Positions 1 through 8,303 of a DNA stretch of 64,000 bases are shown here, piece after piece. The notes below the pieces were generated by a model, which did not search any database, was not told the DNA's origin, and saw only the letters and a list, made by a program, of their open reading frames with translations. Source of the stretch: Streptomyces sp. NL15-2K (GTDB lineage: Bacteria > Actinomycetota > Actinomycetes > Streptomycetales > Streptomycetaceae); NCBI RefSeq assembly GCF_030551255.1, contig NZ_CP130630.1, positions 9,671,001 to 9,735,000 of the forward strand, given 5' to 3'. How positions within the stretch are numbered: position 1 is the first letter of the stretch; every line of letters starts with the position of its first letter. The translations under genes and the position numbers were made by a program.

Positions 1-429
1 CGAGTACAGGTCCGCACCGATGACCAGCGCATGGCCGCCCCGCCGCGCGAGCACGCCCTCGACCGCGGCGAGCGCGAACAGGCTGCCGGAACACACGGCG
101 TTCACGTCGAACGCCGCTGCGCCGACCGCGCCGAGCCGGTGTTGCACGTAGGCCGCGGTGGGCGGCTGGGGCCGGTCCGGCGTGGAGGTGGCGACCACGA
201 CCGCGGACAGCCGGCCGGCGGTGATGCCGGCCGACTGCAGCGCGGCACGTCCCGCGGCCACGGCCAGATCCGAGGTGGCCTGGTCGGATGCCGCCCAACG
301 CCGTTCCCGGATCGCGGTCTTGCGAGTGATCCAGGCGTCGTCGACCCCTGCCGCCGCGCCGACTTCGGCATTGGTGACGACGCGATCCGGCACATGGGAA
401 CCCGTACCGAAGATCCCGATGTCAGTCAT
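1..429 (-). CDS. nphT7: Acetoacetyl-CoA synthase, KAS III-like (partial, N-terminal 143 residues)
   Basis: Thiolase-fold enzyme of the FabH/KAS III family that in mevalonate clusters condenses acetyl-CoA with malonyl-CoA to acetoacetyl-CoA, the substrate of the HMG-CoA synthase encoded just upstream. The N-terminal half is visible: start MTDIGIFGTGSHVPDR, WITRKTAIRERRW, and the nucleophile loop DVNAVCSG with catalytic Cys113. The His and Asn of the triad lie beyond the window. ATG at 429 begins 9 bp after the mvaS stop, so it is the last visible gene of the operon. The sequence agrees closely, as I recall it, with NphT7 of Streptomyces sp. CL190, including TSTPDRPQPPTAAYVQH. A generic FabH is less likely given the location. 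Confidence 0.92.
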   Translation of the reverse strand, partial: MTDIGIFGTGSHVPDRVVTNAEVGAAAGVDDAWITRKTAIRERRWAASDQATSDLAVAAGRAALQSAGITAGRLSAVVVATSTPDRPQPPTAAYVQHRLGAVGAAAFDVNAVCSGSLFALAAVEGVLARRGGHALVIGADLYS

Positions 430-438
430 GGGTCCGCT

Positions 439-1620
439 TCACCTGTAGCACCTCTCGTAGATGCGTTTGTGGCCGCGCAGCGCGGCCAGCCGAAACGGCC
501 CGGTGGTCTGCGCCGGGATGGGGTGATCGCCGCCGTCGGCCGGCAGGGACCGCTGGTGCAGCCGGCGGTAGCCGACGTAGTCGACCGGTTGCCGCCGGTC
601 GATCGCCTCGCGGTGCGCCTCGGTGCGCAGGTGTTCCCGGTAACCGGGTACGACGGTCCCGGCGAAGAACTCGCCGACGCTGCCGGAGCCGTAGCTGACG
701 AAGCCGATGGACCGGTCGGTCAGGTCGTCCGCCTGGTCGAGCAACGCCGCGAGGGCGAGGTACACCGACGCGGTGTAGCTGTTGCCGACGACCCTGTTGT
801 AGGCCGTGGTCTGCCCGATGGCCCGCGCGATCCGCGCCTCGTCGGTGACGTACCCGCAGTAGTTCAGCAGGTGGCGGTGCGCCTTGTAGGCCATCTTGGT
901 GAACGGCTGGTGGTAGCAGAACGCGTCGAACCCGTCCAGGGAGCGGCCGCCCTGCTCCACGTAGTCCTTCCAGGTGCCCTCCACCGCCTGGAGGTAGGCG
1001 GTGATGGACTCCTGCCCGTCGACCAGTGCGGTGTCCCGGTAGTTCGGACGCCAGAAGTCCATGACGTCGGCGGTGAACAGGCCCGAGGGTCCCTCGATAC
1101 GCACCAGTGCGGGGTCCGCGCCGACCAGCATGGCCACCGCCGCCGCACCCTGGGTCGCCTCACCCGGGCTGTCCAGGTCGTACTTGGAGACGTCGCTCGC
1201 GATCACGAGGACCCGCTGCGCCGGGTCACGGTGGACGAGGCCGATGGCGAACTGCAGGGCCGCCGTCGCCCCGTAGCAGGCTTGCTTCAGTTCGACGACC
1301 CTGGTGGCCGACGGCAGCCCGAGCAGCGAATGGACGTACACGCCGGCGGACTTGGCCTGGTCGATCGACGACTCCGTCGCGAACACGACCGTTCGGATCC
1401 GGTCGGTGCCGTGCCGGGAGACGATGGGCTCGGCGGCGGCCGCGCCCATGGTCACGATGTCCTCGTCGGCGCCGGGTACGCTCATCGACTGCTGGCCGAT
1501 GCCCACGTGGTATTTGCCGATCTCGGTGCCGTTGTGCTCGGCGAGTGCCGTGTGCGGCAGGACGAACTCGGTTGTCGCGAACGACAGATCGTGAATGCCG
1601 ACGCCGGAATCGCTGGCCAT
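439..1620 (-). CDS. mvaS: Hydroxymethylglutaryl-CoA synthase
   Basis: Condenses acetoacetyl-CoA with acetyl-CoA to HMG-CoA, the first committed step of the mevalonate pathway in the cytosol. The 393 residues are full length for bacterial HMGS. The catalytic Cys115 sits in ELKQACYGATAALQF, the general acid Glu83 in FATESSIDQAK, and the active-site His in FCYHQPFTKMAYKAH; the conserved GSGSVGEFF is near the C-terminus. ATG at 1620 starts 3 bp after the mvaA stop. It is nearly collinear with CL190 HMGS from GIHDLSFATTEFVLP onward. Translational coupling with neighbours is likely. Confidence 0.97.
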   Translation of the reverse strand: MASDSGVGIHDLSFATTEFVLPHTALAEHNGTEIGKYHVGIGQQSMSVPGADEDIVTMGAAAAEPIVSRHGTDRIRTVVFATESSIDQAKSAGVYVHSLLGLPSATRVVELKQACYGATAALQFAIGLVHRDPAQRVLVIASDVSKYDLDSPGEATQGAAAVAMLVGADPALVRIEGPSGLFTADVMDFWRPNYRDTALVDGQESITAYLQAVEGTWKDYVEQGGRSLDGFDAFCYHQPFTKMAYKAHRHLLNYCGYVTDEARIARAIGQTTAYNRVVGNSYTASVYLALAALLDQADDLTDRSIGFVSYGSGSVGEFFAGTVVPGYREHLRTEAHREAIDRRQPVDYVGYRRLHQRSLPADGGDHPIPAQTTGPFRLAALRGHKRIYERCYR

Positions 1621-1623
1621 GCC

Positions 1624-2685
1624 TTATACACCGACCTTTACCGTCTTGTTGTCGCGTTCCAGTTGGACGTGGGCCCGCATGAGTTCACCCGGGTTCGTCT
1701 GCGCCGCGAGGAGCGAGAGTTCACCGCACAGCACCGTCGCCGCCGCGATTACGGCGAGCCGGCGCGCGTTCTCTCCGGGGGCGCGGTCGGCCGTGCAGCC
1801 GAGCCGGGCCAGGTTGGTCTCCACGAAACCGAGGCCCTTGCCGTTGCCCACCGTGCCGACGATCAGGTTCGGCAGCGTGCAGGAGAAGTAGAGGTCGCCG
1901 TCCCGGTCCTCGGCCATGGTGACGCCCTGGGATCCTTCGACGATGTTGGCCGCGTCCTGACCGGTCGCCAGATAGAACCCGAGCAGCATGTTCGCGAAGT
2001 GGGCGTTCGCCGAGCGGATTCCCCCGGCGAGCAGGGTGCCGAGCAGGTTCTTGCGGATGTTCAGCTCGACGATCTTGGCGGCCGAGGTGTGCAGTACGCC
2101 CGCGACCACGTCACGCGGCACGTGCAGCTCTGTGACCACGTTCTTGCCGCGGCCTAGGATGCCGTTGACCGCGGTCGCCTTCTTGTCCGTGCAGTAGTTG
2201 CCGGAAATCGATCCGTAGGAGATTCCCGGAACGGTCTGCAGCAGATGCTTCAGCAGCGCGTCGGACGCGAGCGTCGCCATGTTGTGCCCGGACGCGTCGC
2301 CGGTGCTGAACTCGAACCGGAGGAACAGCAGGTTGGCCGTGATCTCGTGTCGGACGCCGATCAGCTCGGCGTACCTGCTGCAGCCGCGCACCACCTCGCG
2401 CAGCTCGTCGATCCGCGCCTCGACGGTCCGTGCGGCCGTGTACGCGGTCTGCGCGTCCGTCGCCTCGACGAGGACCGAACGTGTCATCCGTTCGTCGACG
2501 AGGGTGGCGACGATGCCGTGCTCGGCCAGCATGGAGACCTTTGCCCCACGGCCGACGGAGGGCCACAGCGGCGACTCGTAGGTGGCGAGTGGGACATGGG
2601 TCTCGGTGGTGGCGACGTTCCCTGAAATGCGGAGGGGCCCCACCCACTTCATCGGGACCCCTGCGGTGGCGTTCGTATCGGTCAT
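1624..2685 (-). CDS. mvaA: Hydroxymethylglutaryl-CoA reductase
   Basis: Reduces HMG-CoA to mevalonate. The soluble 353-residue protein has no membrane anchor, as in CL190. Visible motifs are the substrate-binding ISGNYCTDKKATAVNG with the catalytic Lys, the cofactor-binding GTVGNGKGLGF, and the C-terminal flap His in MRAHVQLERDN. ATG at 2685 (MTDTNATAGVPMKWVGP) overlaps the fni stop in an ATGA arrangement, which fixes the start and implies translational coupling. An in-frame reading region continues further upstream but is only the antisense-free shadow of fni. Confidence 0.97.
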   Translation of the reverse strand: MTDTNATAGVPMKWVGPLRISGNVATTETHVPLATYESPLWPSVGRGAKVSMLAEHGIVATLVDERMTRSVLVEATDAQTAYTAARTVEARIDELREVVRGCSRYAELIGVRHEITANLLFLRFEFSTGDASGHNMATLASDALLKHLLQTVPGISYGSISGNYCTDKKATAVNGILGRGKNVVTELHVPRDVVAGVLHTSAAKIVELNIRKNLLGTLLAGGIRSANAHFANMLLGFYLATGQDAANIVEGSQGVTMAEDRDGDLYFSCTLPNLIVGTVGNGKGLGFVETNLARLGCTADRAPGENARRLAVIAAATVLCGELSLLAAQTNPGELMRAHVQLERDNKTVKVGV

Positions 2686-3773
2686 CGTGTACTTCCCGTC
2701 AGCTCGTGAGGGGCCTCGAAGGAGCGGGACCGCTGGGCGAGCGGCCGGGTCTCGATGCCTCGGTCGGCGCAGAAGGCGTGAAGGGCGCCGTGGATCAGCA
2801 GATCGCAGCGCGTCAGCTCGGCAGGGGTGCGCGCGCCGAGCATGGTCTGCAGGGCCGCCAGCTGATCGAGCCACGTCGAGATCTGCGCGATCAGCGCCGA
2901 TACGCCGCCGTCCATCAGCGTGCGGAGGAATCCCCCGGACACTCCGACGCCCGAAGCTCCGAGCGCCAGGGCGCGGGCCACATCGAGGGGATTGCGGACA
3001 CCACCGGAGGCCAGTACGGGGATTCCGGCGTCCTGCGCGTCCAGGAGACAGGCGGCTGTGGACAGTCCCCAGCCGTGGAGGTACGCGTAGTCGGCGAGCT
3101 CCCGCCTGCCGTTCTCGATGCGGGCGAAGTCCGTGCCGCCCCGGCCGCCGAGATCGGCCACCGACACGCCCAGGTCGCGCAGCGTGAGGACGGTTTCCCG
3201 GCTGAGCCCGAAACCGACCTCCTTGACGATCACGGGGACCTCCACGGCCGCCGCGATCTTCTCGATCTGCGGGACCCAGGCCGCGAACGACCGGTCTCCC
3301 TCGGGCATCACCGTTTCCTGCACCGTGTTGATGTGGATCTGCAGGGCGTCGGCCCGCAGCAGGTCGATGGCCCGCCGCGCGTTGTCGACCGAGGCCGTGG
3401 CGTTGATGTTCGCCATGACGAACCCGTCCGGGTTCTCCTCGCGCAGCACGCTGAACGTGTGCGCGCACGACGGGTCCTTGAAGTACGCGCTCATGGACCC
3501 GGACGCGATGGGAACGCCGGTCTCACGGGCGGCGATGGCCAGATCCCGGTTGATGACACCGGTGTTGACGCTGCCGCCGGTCATGGCGTTGATGTACAGC
3601 GGCACCTGCCAGGAAATGCCGGCGAAGGCCGTGGCCTGTGACACGTCCGGCCGGTCGATACCGGCCAGGGCGTGGTGGACGAACGACACTTCGTCGAACT
3701 GGTTGTGTCCGCTGTGCTCGTGCCGCTGCTCGACAGCGAGCCGCACGTGGTCGTCCTTGCGTTGAGCGATCAT
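2682..3773 (-). CDS. fni: Type 2 isopentenyl-diphosphate isomerase (FMN-dependent)
   Basis: Interconverts IPP and DMAPP using FMN and NADPH; unrelated to type 1 Idi. The 363 residues carry the signature N-terminus AQRKDDHVRLAVEQ, the FMN/substrate elements YINAMTGGS and IASGSMSAY, the phosphate-binding ASGGVRNPLDVARA, and the C-terminal QTMLGARTPAELTRC. ATG at 3773 overlaps the mvaK2 TGA (ATGA). Its place between mvaK2 and mvaA matches the CL190 cluster. The pathway therefore makes both C5 units needed for a prenyl donor to the aromatic prenyltransferase at the operon head. Confidence 0.97.
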   Translation of the reverse strand: MIAQRKDDHVRLAVEQRHEHSGHNQFDEVSFVHHALAGIDRPDVSQATAFAGISWQVPLYINAMTGGSVNTGVINRDLAIAARETGVPIASGSMSAYFKDPSCAHTFSVLREENPDGFVMANINATASVDNARRAIDLLRADALQIHINTVQETVMPEGDRSFAAWVPQIEKIAAAVEVPVIVKEVGFGLSRETVLTLRDLGVSVADLGGRGGTDFARIENGRRELADYAYLHGWGLSTAACLLDAQDAGIPVLASGGVRNPLDVARALALGASGVGVSGGFLRTLMDGGVSALIAQISTWLDQLAALQTMLGARTPAELTRCDLLIHGALHAFCADRGIETRPLAQRSRSFEAPHELTGSTR

Positions 3774-4885
3774 TCCTCGTTCCCTTCCATGGCGGGACGG
3801 ATCGGCAGTGGCCGCACCCCGGCCGTGGCCCACCGTTCCCGTACGCGAGCGATGTCCGACGACGCTTCCGTGTCCAGCAGGGCGATGCCGCAGTCGCCAC
3901 CGCCCGCCCCGGAGGGCTTGGCCGCGCCGCCCACGGCTTCGGCGGCGTCGCACAGCGCCGTCAGCTGGTTCGTGAAGATGCCCAGCCCAACCTCGTCGTC
4001 CATGCGGGCCAACTCCCGCCGGGCCCGCCGGATCTGGTGCAGCAGGTCATGGCGGTCTCCTCGCTCGAGTGCGGCGACCGAGGAGCGCACACAGGCGGTC
4101 GTGGTCTCCACGAACCTCTGGTGGGACGCGCTGCCCCGCCAGGTCCGTCGGTTCAGGTCGGACACCAGGGACGCGGTGGAGGCAGGTGTTCCGGTCCAGC
4201 CGACTTCCAGTGAGAGGCCATGGGGTGGCGGCAGCCGGCGCACCTCGAAGCCCGGCCAGTGCGCGCGCATCGCCTCCTCGACTCCCCGGCGCCGGGCCAG
4301 GTCGAGCACGGCGGCCCGGTCGGGCGCCTGATACACGATCCAGCCACCCCACGTACTGGCGGCAAGATCACCGCCGGAGGCCTGGGCATCGAGGCCTGCC
4401 GTCGCGAGCAGGGCCAGGCGGAACCGGGTGTCGCGCGACAGCTCCAGACCGCAGAAGGACGCCACGGCCGCGACGGTCGCCACGGTCACCGCGCCACTCG
4501 AACCCAGCCCGAACTTCGTGCCGTTGTCGTGCAGGCGGCTGCTGACACAGACGCTCACCGAGGGCGCGGGAAGGCCGCGCTCGGCCAGCAGCCGGCCGAC
4601 GATCTCGATCGCGGACACCACGTGTGCCAGGCCGCCGAGGGCACGCTGCCCGTCGTCGCAGTCTGTCCCGAGCCTGCCGTCCTGCCATTGCGTATGCACC
4701 TGGTGCGGACCGAGGTCGGAGGAGATTTCGACGTCGGCTTCGTCGGGTTCGGACACGGTGACGGTGACGTGCCGGTCCACGGCCACCAGGATCGCCGGGT
4801 TGCCGGGCTCCACCACCGCGTACTCGCCCGCGACGAACAACTTGCCCGGTGCGCGTCGGACGACCGTGCGAGGGCGGATCATCAT
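3770..4885 (-). CDS. mvaK2: Phosphomevalonate kinase (GHMP family)
   Basis: ATP-dependent phosphorylation of 5-phosphomevalonate to the diphosphate. GHMP-kinase motifs occur in order: motif 1 APGKLFVAGEYAVVEPG, motif 2 KFGLGSSGAVTVA (ATP loop), and motif 3 AAKPSGAGGGDCGIAL. The protein is 371 residues. Two adjacent ATGs (4885 and 4882) follow the mvaD stop; the first overlaps the TGA, so it is preferred, and both give essentially the same protein. It is collinear with CL190 phosphomevalonate kinase as I recall it. Confidence 0.96.
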   Translation of the reverse strand: MMIRPRTVVRRAPGKLFVAGEYAVVEPGNPAILVAVDRHVTVTVSEPDEADVEISSDLGPHQVHTQWQDGRLGTDCDDGQRALGGLAHVVSAIEIVGRLLAERGLPAPSVSVCVSSRLHDNGTKFGLGSSGAVTVATVAAVASFCGLELSRDTRFRLALLATAGLDAQASGGDLAASTWGGWIVYQAPDRAAVLDLARRRGVEEAMRAHWPGFEVRRLPPPHGLSLEVGWTGTPASTASLVSDLNRRTWRGSASHQRFVETTTACVRSSVAALERGDRHDLLHQIRRARRELARMDDEVGLGIFTNQLTALCDAAEAVGGAAKPSGAGGGDCGIALLDTEASSDIARVRERWATAGVRPLPIRPAMEGNEE

Positions 4886-5934
4886 CCGCCCTCGTTCAGC
4901 AGGCGGGCGCCCGGCCCTGGACCGGCGATGTGCACCGAGCACCCGGGCACGGTGCCGCGCACGGCTTCGGCCACCCGCTCCGCGTCCGCGCGCCGGCAGA
5001 GCACCTTGACGTTCGGCCCGGCGTCCATGGTGGCGTAGGCCGGTGTGCCGTCCCGTCTGAGCCGCAGCACGCTGTCGAGCACGGTGAGCGTGGCCGCCGA
5101 CAGATAACGCACCGCCGGGCGCGCCGCCAGCATCGTCGCGTGCATCCCGAGCGCGTTTCGTTCCGCGACCTCTCCCACCGCATCGAGGTCAGCTCGGCGC
5201 AGCGCCTCGCGCATGCCGACGAGGTCGTCCTTGCTCGAGGCGGCCCACGGCCGGTACAGCGGGGAGGTTTCGACGGTCCGCCGCATGGCCTCGCGGCTGG
5301 GCACGGCCTTGGGCCCCGCGTCGACCACCGCGATGACCAGCGCGGGGTCGAGTCCGCCCGCGGGCACCGGCTCGGCGTACGAGCTGAGGTCCGTGTCCGT
5401 GGCCGTGCCGGTGTGCCGGCCTGCGTGCCAGAGCGCGAAGCCGCCGAAGATCGACCGCGACGCCGACCCGGATCCGCGTCGGGCCAGGCGCGACAGTGCG
5501 GTGGCGTCGAGATCGAGCCCGTACGTGGAGGCAGCGGCGACGGCGAGGGCGGCGAAACCACTCGCGGAGGACGCCAGCCCCGCCCCGGTGGGAACCGTGT
5601 TCTCGGTCTCCACGACGGCCCGTTGGGGAAGCCCGGCCCGCTCCCGCACCAGTTCCAGGAACGCGACGACGCGTCGCCGTGCCTCGCCCGCCACGGGAAC
5701 GCCGTCGAGCGTCACCTCGTCGTGCTCCGCCTCGGGGGCGAGCCGGACGCGGGTGGTCGTCGGGAAGATGTCCAGGGTCATCGACAGGCTGTCGGTCCAC
5801 GGGAGGACGAGGTGCTCATCGCGCTTTCCCCAGTACTTGATCAGCGCGATGTTCGGATGCGCGACGGCGGTGGCGCTTGTCACTGTGCTCCGCTCCCGTG
5901 ATCGGACCGGAGTGGTCCGGTGTTCAGAGCGCAT
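4882..5934 (-). CDS. mvaD: Diphosphomevalonate decarboxylase
   Basis: ATP-dependent decarboxylation of mevalonate diphosphate to IPP. The 350-residue GHMP protein has the family-specific HPNIALIKYWGKRDE, the ATP loop PTGAGLASSASGFAAL, the RRGSGSASRSIFGGF segment and the C-terminal MDAGPNVKVLC. The start MRSEH at 5934 overlaps the end of the upstream kinase gene by 11 bp and matches the CL190 protein start. It is followed directly by mvaK2 with a stop/start overlap. Confidence 0.96.
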   Translation of the reverse strand: MRSEHRTTPVRSRERSTVTSATAVAHPNIALIKYWGKRDEHLVLPWTDSLSMTLDIFPTTTRVRLAPEAEHDEVTLDGVPVAGEARRRVVAFLELVRERAGLPQRAVVETENTVPTGAGLASSASGFAALAVAAASTYGLDLDATALSRLARRGSGSASRSIFGGFALWHAGRHTGTATDTDLSSYAEPVPAGGLDPALVIAVVDAGPKAVPSREAMRRTVETSPLYRPWAASSKDDLVGMREALRRADLDAVGEVAERNALGMHATMLAARPAVRYLSAATLTVLDSVLRLRRDGTPAYATMDAGPNVKVLCRRADAERVAEAVRGTVPGCSVHIAGPGPGARLLNEGG

Positions 5935-6931
5935 GCTCGACGCGCCCCCTCAGCGGTACGGCCCAGGTCTGCACGGCGCCGGCTTCGCGCAGTTGCCGGG
6001 TGACCTCCCTCGCCTGCTCCGCGCGGGTCAGGGCGATCACGCAGCCGCCCATGCCGCCCCCGGTGATCTTGGCTCCGAAGCTGCCTGCCGTGAGCGCGGC
6101 CGCGACCAGTGCGTCGATGCGGTCGGTGCTGAGTCCGGCCGCACGGAGCAGTTCGTGGTAGTCCGTGAGCCGCCGGCCGAGTTCCTCCGGCCGGTCGTCG
6201 GCGAGGGCATGCCTGGCCTCATCGGTCAGCTCCGTTGCCCGGCGCACGAATCTCTCCCGCGCTCCGGAATGACGCAGGAATCCCTCACGCAACAACTCGA
6301 CCGCGTCTTTGGTCCTGCCCATGACGCCGCTGTCCGCGATGATGAACAAGCCGTCGCAGTCGATGGGCAGTTCCTGTGCCTCACCCTCCTGGAACAGCAG
6401 CGGTGCGCAGGCGCCGACGGCCGTGGCATCGACGCCGCTGGCCCGGCCGTGCGCCACGCTCTCGGCCGTCTGCACCAGGTCGAAGGCCATGCTCTGCGTC
6501 ACTTCGCGGCCGAAGAGATCGGCAAGGGCGAAGACGACCGCGCGCGCACACGCCGCACTGGAACCGAGCCCTCGGCCGGCCGGGATCGCACAGTCCAGGA
6601 TCACGTCGAGGTGCAGGCGCTCGGCCACGCCCATGGTCGCCCTGAACTCGTCGGTCAGCCGCCGCAGGCTGTCGGAGGCTTGCGTCGCCACTGGCCGCGA
6701 CGCGGAACCGGTCATCGTCAGCGACACATCGCCTTGGCCATCAGGGGAGGGGGAGGAACACCCGACGCTCGCCGTGACCCTCAGTTGCGGAACCGGGAGT
6801 GCGAGCGCCGGAGCTCCGTAAACGACCGCGTGCTCCCCCAGCACAATGGCCTTGGCGTGGGCGTGACCGACGCCGACCGAGCGAGCCCGGCGGTTTTCTG
6901 ATTGCCCCTCCGCCGAGGTCGGTGGAGTCAA
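5924..6931 (-). CDS. mvaK1: Mevalonate kinase (GHMP family)
   Basis: Phosphorylates mevalonate, opening the kinase steps of the pathway. GHMP motifs: AKAIVLGEHAVVYGAPA, the ATP loop PAGRGLGSSAACARA and GAKITGGGMGGCVIAL. The usual family start would be a TTG at 6961 (MQKRQREL..., 345 residues), but that codon abuts a strong hairpin and its T-tract, leaving no room for a ribosome site. Ten codons further in, a second TTG at 6931 has AGGGAG nine bases upstream; I prefer it (335 residues). No conserved domain residue is lost. The first gene after the hairpin may be expressed by read-through from the prenyltransferase or from its own promoter. Confidence 0.93.
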   Translation of the reverse strand: MTPPTSAEGQSENRRARSVGVGHAHAKAIVLGEHAVVYGAPALALPVPQLRVTASVGCSSPSPDGQGDVSLTMTGSASRPVATQASDSLRRLTDEFRATMGVAERLHLDVILDCAIPAGRGLGSSAACARAVVFALADLFGREVTQSMAFDLVQTAESVAHGRASGVDATAVGACAPLLFQEGEAQELPIDCDGLFIIADSGVMGRTKDAVELLREGFLRHSGARERFVRRATELTDEARHALADDRPEELGRRLTDYHELLRAAGLSTDRIDALVAAALTAGSFGAKITGGGMGGCVIALTRAEQAREVTRQLREAGAVQTWAVPLRGRVEHAL

Positions 6932-6959
6932 CGCACTCAGCTCCCTTTGTCGTTTCTGC

Positions 6960-7005
6960 AAAAAGGGCTTGCAGCGGAAACGAGGTGTTGTTTCCCTGCA
7001 AGCCC
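6960..7005 (-). terminator. Hairpin plus T-tract between prenyltransferase gene and mvaK1
   Basis: On the minus strand a perfect 10-bp stem GGGCTTGCAG/CTGCAAGCCC continues, after a single unpaired base, into GGAAAC/GTTTCC around an 8-base loop, and is followed by TTTTT. This has the form of an intrinsic terminator 30 bp after the prenyltransferase stop. Since the mevalonate genes start directly after it, it may act as a partial terminator that sets the ratio of prenyltransferase to pathway enzymes. Confidence 0.7.
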
Positions 7006-7034
7006 ATCGTCTTAAGGCAAGGGCGGGCGAGGCG

Positions 7035-7934
7035 TTATCCCGCGTCGGAAGACAGCATTGCCTCCACCCGAGTTTGCCACTGGTAGTACTTCTGGATCTT
7101 GTGGTACTCGCCTTTGGGCGTCACCGTGACACCGTAGACGAACCGATGGCCGGCGCTGCCGTACGGGGCATCCTTCACCAGTTTCTCGATGATGGGATCC
7201 ATCTGGACGGGAAGTGCCATCGGATCCGGCGTGTTGACGGAGAACGTGACCCGCTCGATGGTCGGGGAGTCCCAGCCCAGGGTGACGTATATGGCAAACG
7301 CCTGCTCACCGAACTTCAGCATCTCCTCACTCGGATCCGGCAATCCGGTGTCGCGAAGAATCGACTGGATGCTCTTCCGTTCGAAGCAGTCGGCAGGCAC
7401 CCCGGTGAAGTACAGATTGATCGACCGCTTCGCGTAGTCGTACCCGATCACGCTGACCTTGTCGGCCAGGCCGTACCGGCTGAAGAGACCGAGGCTCTCG
7501 GACGCACTGCGCGGCATCGACGGAAGGCCGACGAGCTTCGACACGGACTGAAGGTTGTCCGGGCGGAAGAAGGACCAGGTCTTCTTGAAGCCTCCGACGA
7601 CTCCGAAGTCAATGCCGTAACAGTCCACGGGGAATTGCCGGTGGACTTCCCCCAGCAGGCTATCGACGGGGTGGTCCGTCTTTGCGGTGAGGCCGTTCGC
7701 CAGCGCGACGGCATACGGATCAAGGTCCTTGGGAAGCAAGGTGAAGCGGCAGTCGAGATCTGCCGCCTTGCTCGCGCTGGTCTGTACCCTGAAGGAGATC
7801 ACGGACTGCGCAATCGTTTCCCTGTACGCAGTAAGGACAGGCCAGACCTTGTCACGCGAGCTGGATACGCCCACTGCCCGAGCTGATTCCTCGATGGCCG
7901 AGTAGAGCTCTGCCAACTCAACGGTTTCTGACAT
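7035..7934 (-). CDS. ABBA-fold aromatic prenyltransferase, NphB/CloQ family
   Basis: Soluble, probably Mg-independent or Mg-assisted transfer of a DMAPP/GPP-derived prenyl group to an aromatic acceptor. The 299 residues are typical of the family (about 300). Similarity to NphB, as I recall it, includes ARDK/SRDKVWPVL near the N-terminus, GFKKTWSFFRPDN, LVGLPSMP, YDYAKRSINLYF and the C-terminal KYYQW. ATG at 7934 follows GGAGG by six bases. It heads the mevalonate operon, so its prenyl donor is probably supplied by these genes. Fur7 (furaquinocin) and Fnq26 (furanonaphthoquinone) are equally plausible relatives; the aromatic substrate cannot be read from sequence. The acceptor-synthesis genes are not in the window. 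Confidence 0.9.
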   Translation of the reverse strand: MSETVELAELYSAIEESARAVGVSSSRDKVWPVLTAYRETIAQSVISFRVQTSASKAADLDCRFTLLPKDLDPYAVALANGLTAKTDHPVDSLLGEVHRQFPVDCYGIDFGVVGGFKKTWSFFRPDNLQSVSKLVGLPSMPRSASESLGLFSRYGLADKVSVIGYDYAKRSINLYFTGVPADCFERKSIQSILRDTGLPDPSEEMLKFGEQAFAIYVTLGWDSPTIERVTFSVNTPDPMALPVQMDPIIEKLVKDAPYGSAGHRFVYGVTVTPKGEYHKIQKYYQWQTRVEAMLSSDAG

Positions 7935-8239
7935 TCTTTCCTCCACGTACGAATCTCGGCGTCTGTTGGGACAAGACACATCAATGGCGGCGCACCGGAC
8001 GTGCTGTCGGCACTGCGTGCGATGGAATGCGGAGGGAGATCCGGTGCTGTACCGAGGAGAGACCCGCTCTTGCCTGTACAGACCGGCGGATGCGAACCTC
8101 AACCCGCCTTCTCGGAAAGAGTTTTGGGCAGGGAGGACGTGCAGAAATAGTGACACGGGCGACGCCTGTTCACCAAGAGGCTCTTGGTGTGGCCTGAGTC
8201 ACACGTGAGGGTGGCCGGGTGGACGTGCTCCGTCACGCG
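7935..8239. other. Non-coding leader region upstream of the prenyltransferase gene
   Basis: About 300 bp with no convincing gene between the prenyltransferase start and the ferredoxin reductase terminator. It must hold the promoter of the mevalonate operon. The only clear structure is the dyad at 8171-8189, listed separately. Composition is less GC-rich than the flanking genes around 7,960-8,160. Confidence 0.6.
8171..8189. promoter_or_regulatory. Perfect dyad CACCAAGAG-G-CTCTTGGTG
   Basis: A 9-bp perfect inverted repeat around a single central base, in the intergenic region about 240 bp upstream of the prenyltransferase start. Size and symmetry suit a dimeric repressor operator. No T-tract follows, so a terminator is less likely. 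No regulator is encoded next to it in the window. Confidence 0.45.
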
Positions 8240-8273
8240 GCTGCCCGCCCCGCCGGTCGGCGGGGCGGGCAGC
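8240..8273 (-). terminator. Strong GC hairpin after the ferredoxin reductase gene
   Basis: A 15-bp perfect stem (left arm 8240-8254, right arm 8259-8273) with loop GGTC lies 30 bp beyond the ferredoxin reductase stop. It has no T-tract, as is common for Streptomyces terminators. Confidence 0.75.
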
Positions 8274-8303
8274 GTTCCGGATCGTGTTCGGCCGAGCCCG
8301 CGC

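Noticed and set aside
31..2157. Long plus-strand open frame (708 codons) opposite the mevalonate genes
   Set aside because: Low-complexity Arg/Gly/Val translation without any domain, antisense to well-recognised HMGS and HMGR; a GC-rich shadow frame.
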